IMG/VR virus record: IMGVR_UViG_3300009705_000031 | Coordinates: 1-43,868 of that record | DNA: 43,868 nucleotides | Direction: 5' to 3' (one strand) | DNA from: a virus | Made by a program: the position numbers and the translations under genes | Notes under the pieces: model-generated | Told to the model about the DNA's origin: nothing | Seen by the model: the letters and a program-made list of their open reading frames with translations, nothing else | Database searches by the model: none | In this document: in pieces, positions 42,402 through 43,868 of the stretch | How the letters are laid out: each line of letters opens with the position of its first letter | Position numbering within the stretch: position 1 is the first letter of the stretch

Positions 42402-43048
42402 AATCTCTTTAGGATAGCCTCAATAGAATTGTTCTGATTTTTACCAATTATAACATCAGCGAATCCATACTCTACTGCTTGTTGCCCACTGAGTATCCAG
42501 TCTTCTTTTACATTTAATCTACGTTTAAGTATAGACTTAATCTCTTCGGGTTTCTTGCCTTTAAATGCTACGCCCTTCTTGCAACACTTAGTATACATAT
42601 CATACATATCATTCTTACTGCGCTTAAGAGCCTCTGCGTTAGATATGAACTGCTTTGTCGTTCCGCTAAGCTCACATGCCCCTTCATGAATAACCCATTC
42701 ACAGTTGACGTGTGTCGCTCTGATGCCTTTTCCAAATGCCGCCTGTGGAATTATACTTCCCATCGAAGATGCAGAACCATAGCAAATAAACAAAAACTTG
42801 CACTGACTAGTTGCGACCGCGTCGTAGATAGCTAATCCGGCACTTTGGTCTCCACCCACATTATATTGATGTATAACAATCGGGTCAGAACTTAAAGATT
42901 CAAGCATTACTAGATTCTTGATAAACGTTACCGCGTCCTTAGAAGATAATCCATCGTCGTCTGGAGAAAGGAATATTTCCCGAGTGCTGGATAGAATTCC
43001 GTAGTCGTGCCAATTCGCTAGGGCTGAGTAATTAGTAGGTCTATTCAT
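42398..43048 (-). CDS. ClpP-like (S14) serine protease, probable capsid maturation or head-associated protease
   Basis: 216 residues with the ClpP fold signature. The oxyanion glycines are in YNVGGDQSAGLAIYD (residues 62-76), the nucleophile Ser95 is in GSASSMGS, His121 in WVIHEG and Asp183 in NVKEDWILS. It ends with the typical AVEYGFAD segment (191-198). All three triad residues are therefore present, and the length matches phage ClpP-like head proteases. It overlaps the terminase start by four bases (ATGA). In many siphophages a ClpP-like protein matures the head, but here a second protease candidate is fused to the scaffold downstream. This protein might instead act on another virion or host protein. 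Confidence 0.85.
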   Translation of the reverse strand: MNRPTNYSALANWHDYGILSSTREIFLSPDDDGLSSKDAVTFIKNLVMLESLSSDPIVIHQYNVGGDQSAGLAIYDAVATSQCKFLFICYGSASSMGSIIPQAAFGKGIRATHVNCEWVIHEGACELSGTTKQFISNAEALKRSKNDMYDMYTKCCKKGVAFKGKKPEEIKSILKRRLNVKEDWILSGQQAVEYGFADVIIGKNQNNSIEAILKRL

Positions 43049-43559
43049 GGAACATCTCGTTTAATCTCTTAAAAATACTACTAGCGACATAGAACCCATT
43101 GGTTTTATCTCCACAAAACAGAACATGTACTCCATTCCATATTTGATATTCCATAAGGGCTTTCAACAGGTATTTTCCTGTGACTTTTCTTTCTGCTATT
43201 TTGCTTTGTGTGAATTCAGGTCTTGATTTTTTCATTTCGTCAGAGAAGATAGAGCTTGGGTAATTAACTAAATCTTCTAAAGTAAACTCACAGATAATAA
43301 ACTTAAAGGGAAACTCCCTCATTCTTTTCATCTCTGCCGCAAAAGCTTTCTTCTTCTTGCCTAAATTAGTTGCTATCTCTTCCACACTAAACTTTCGCTC
43401 CACACAAACCATTTCCTCAAACCCGCCGAGGGTGTAGTCGCCCGTCTTAAGCGTTTCGACACGCATGCCGTCACATCGGTCGGATTTATTAAAAATCCAG
43501 CCACGCTGCTCTCTAGTGTCTTTAATGACGGTGTAGTTTGGTATATTCTTTTTTGCCAT
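43041..43559 (-). CDS. ERCC4 (XPF-type) nuclease domain protein
   Basis: A 172-residue protein that is essentially a stand-alone ERCC4 nuclease domain. Visible catalytic elements are D14-T-R-E17, G40-D41 (TGDYTLGG) and E54-R-K56 (VCVERKF). Together they make the GDx(n)ERKxxxE metal-binding signature of XPF/Mus81 nucleases. The family cuts branched or flap DNA. There is no helicase or HhH domain, so partner proteins or DNA structure must supply specificity. It overlaps the start of the ClpP-like gene by 8 bases and sits two genes upstream of the terminase. That position suggests a role in processing concatemeric or branched DNA before packaging, although a recombination or repair role is equally possible. 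Family assignment is strong; the role is inferred from context. Confidence 0.85.
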   Translation of the reverse strand: MAKKNIPNYTVIKDTREQRGWIFNKSDRCDGMRVETLKTGDYTLGGFEEMVCVERKFSVEEIATNLGKKKKAFAAEMKRMREFPFKFIICEFTLEDLVNYPSSIFSDEMKKSRPEFTQSKIAERKVTGKYLLKALMEYQIWNGVHVLFCGDKTNGFYVASSIFKRLNEMFHE

Positions 43560-43562
43560 GAG

Positions 43563-43868
43563 CTATATCTTCCTATAGTAACACAGTCCTACCGACTGGG
43601 CTCTAGAATTAACATCCGTGTTGGGCCACTCGGCGAATAATCCCGAAAGACATTCTACTTTCTCCCAAGTGTCAAGACCTTCGATATAGGGTCTTAACTT
43701 TGAGGCTTTCACAGATGTTGCCCCATCAAAAGCTCTTGGTGATGTCTCCCAGTCATGACAGGAGAATTTACAGCCACTCTCCACTATATTATCAAAAAAC
43801 TTAAAGTCTTCTAGGTTAAGGTCAGGATCTTCTGGACCATCAAAGAATAGAAAATCAGGAATGGGAAA
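43563..43868 (-). CDS. Class I SAM-dependent methyltransferase-like protein (C-terminal part; 5' end outside window)
   Basis: The reading frame is open to the right edge, so only the last 101 residues are visible. A GTG at 43784 could be read as a start, but the open frame and its conserved sequence continue upstream of it, so I treat the gene as 5'-partial. The visible part begins PDFLFFDGPEDPDLNLEDF, followed by a CHDWE motif. This resembles the late strands of Methyltransf_24/FkbM-type enzymes, in which an acidic FIDGxH-like strand is followed by a W-containing HDW strand. The SAM-binding glycine motif would lie outside the window. It ends three bases before the ERCC4-type nuclease gene, so it probably shares its transcript. 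It may act on nucleotides, sugars or protein; nothing here decides which. The family call rests on short motifs. Confidence 0.55.
   Translation of the reverse strand, partial: FPIPDFLFFDGPEDPDLNLEDFKFFDNIVESGCKFSCHDWETSPRAFDGATSVKASKLRPYIEGLDTWEKVECLSGLFAEWPNTDVNSRAQSVGLCYYRKI

Noticed and set aside
43563-43784. A complete 73-residue protein starting with GTG at 43784
   Set aside because: The frame continues upstream to the window edge with methyltransferase-like sequence, so the GTG is more likely an internal valine.

Overview
The window is a contiguous piece of a tailed double-stranded DNA phage (Caudoviricetes), covering DNA packaging, capsid, fibres, neck, tail tube, tape measure and tail tip. 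All 31 protein genes I can support (plus one nested gene) lie on the minus strand, so transcription runs from position 43868 towards position 1. Genes are tightly packed, with many 1-13 base overlaps, and use the standard genetic code. No gap between genes exceeds about 115 bases. I see no RNA genes, CRISPR arrays, integrase or insertion sequences. A tail tube gene is present without a sheath or contractile baseplate genes, which suggests a long non-contractile (siphovirus) tail. The host cannot be named. The fibre architecture and small capsid/fibre proteins look like those of uncultured aquatic phages, but that is an impression, not a demonstration.

Layout in transcription order (right to left). 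43868-40401: a partial methyltransferase-like gene, an ERCC4-type nuclease, a ClpP-like protease and the large terminase. 40341-35153: portal, a prohead protease fused to a scaffold (with a probable internal start giving free scaffold), a small capsid decoration-type protein and the major capsid protein, closed by a good intrinsic terminator. 35037-30865: an unknown protein, a short Gp80-like tail fibre protein, a repeat-rich 854-residue fibre and a small unknown protein. 30842-27534: four enzymes in one translationally coupled run (phosphoribosyltransferase-HAD fusion, sulfotransferase-like, polysaccharide pyruvyl transferase-like, twitch/SPASM-type radical SAM). 27431-24944: a 20-residue-repeat protein, a BppU-like protein and a beta-helix protein. 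24878-21692: head-tail adaptor and neck/tail completion genes. 21607-18063: tail tube, a small basic ORF and three genes in the tail assembly chaperone position. 17959-6107: a 3,950-residue tape measure protein. 6107-1: a giant tail protein of at least 2,035 residues that runs off the left edge.

The main non-coding signal is an 11-base motif, TTGTGTATATA on the coding strand. It occurs in every gene-free gap of 50 bases or more, 17-90 bases before a start codon and never in gaps shorter than 50 bases. It probably marks the phage's own late-type promoters (or another transcript-level signal) and divides the region into about eight units: portal, protease-scaffold to capsid, the fibre block plus enzyme cassette, the repeat/beta-helix block, the neck, tube plus chaperones, and the tape measure plus tip. 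The most unusual content is the carbohydrate/sulfate/radical-SAM cassette set between fibre genes inside the structural block, which suggests modification of virion or host-surface glycans. Also notable are the very large tape measure with five copies of an LTPGEF module and the nested protease/scaffold gene.
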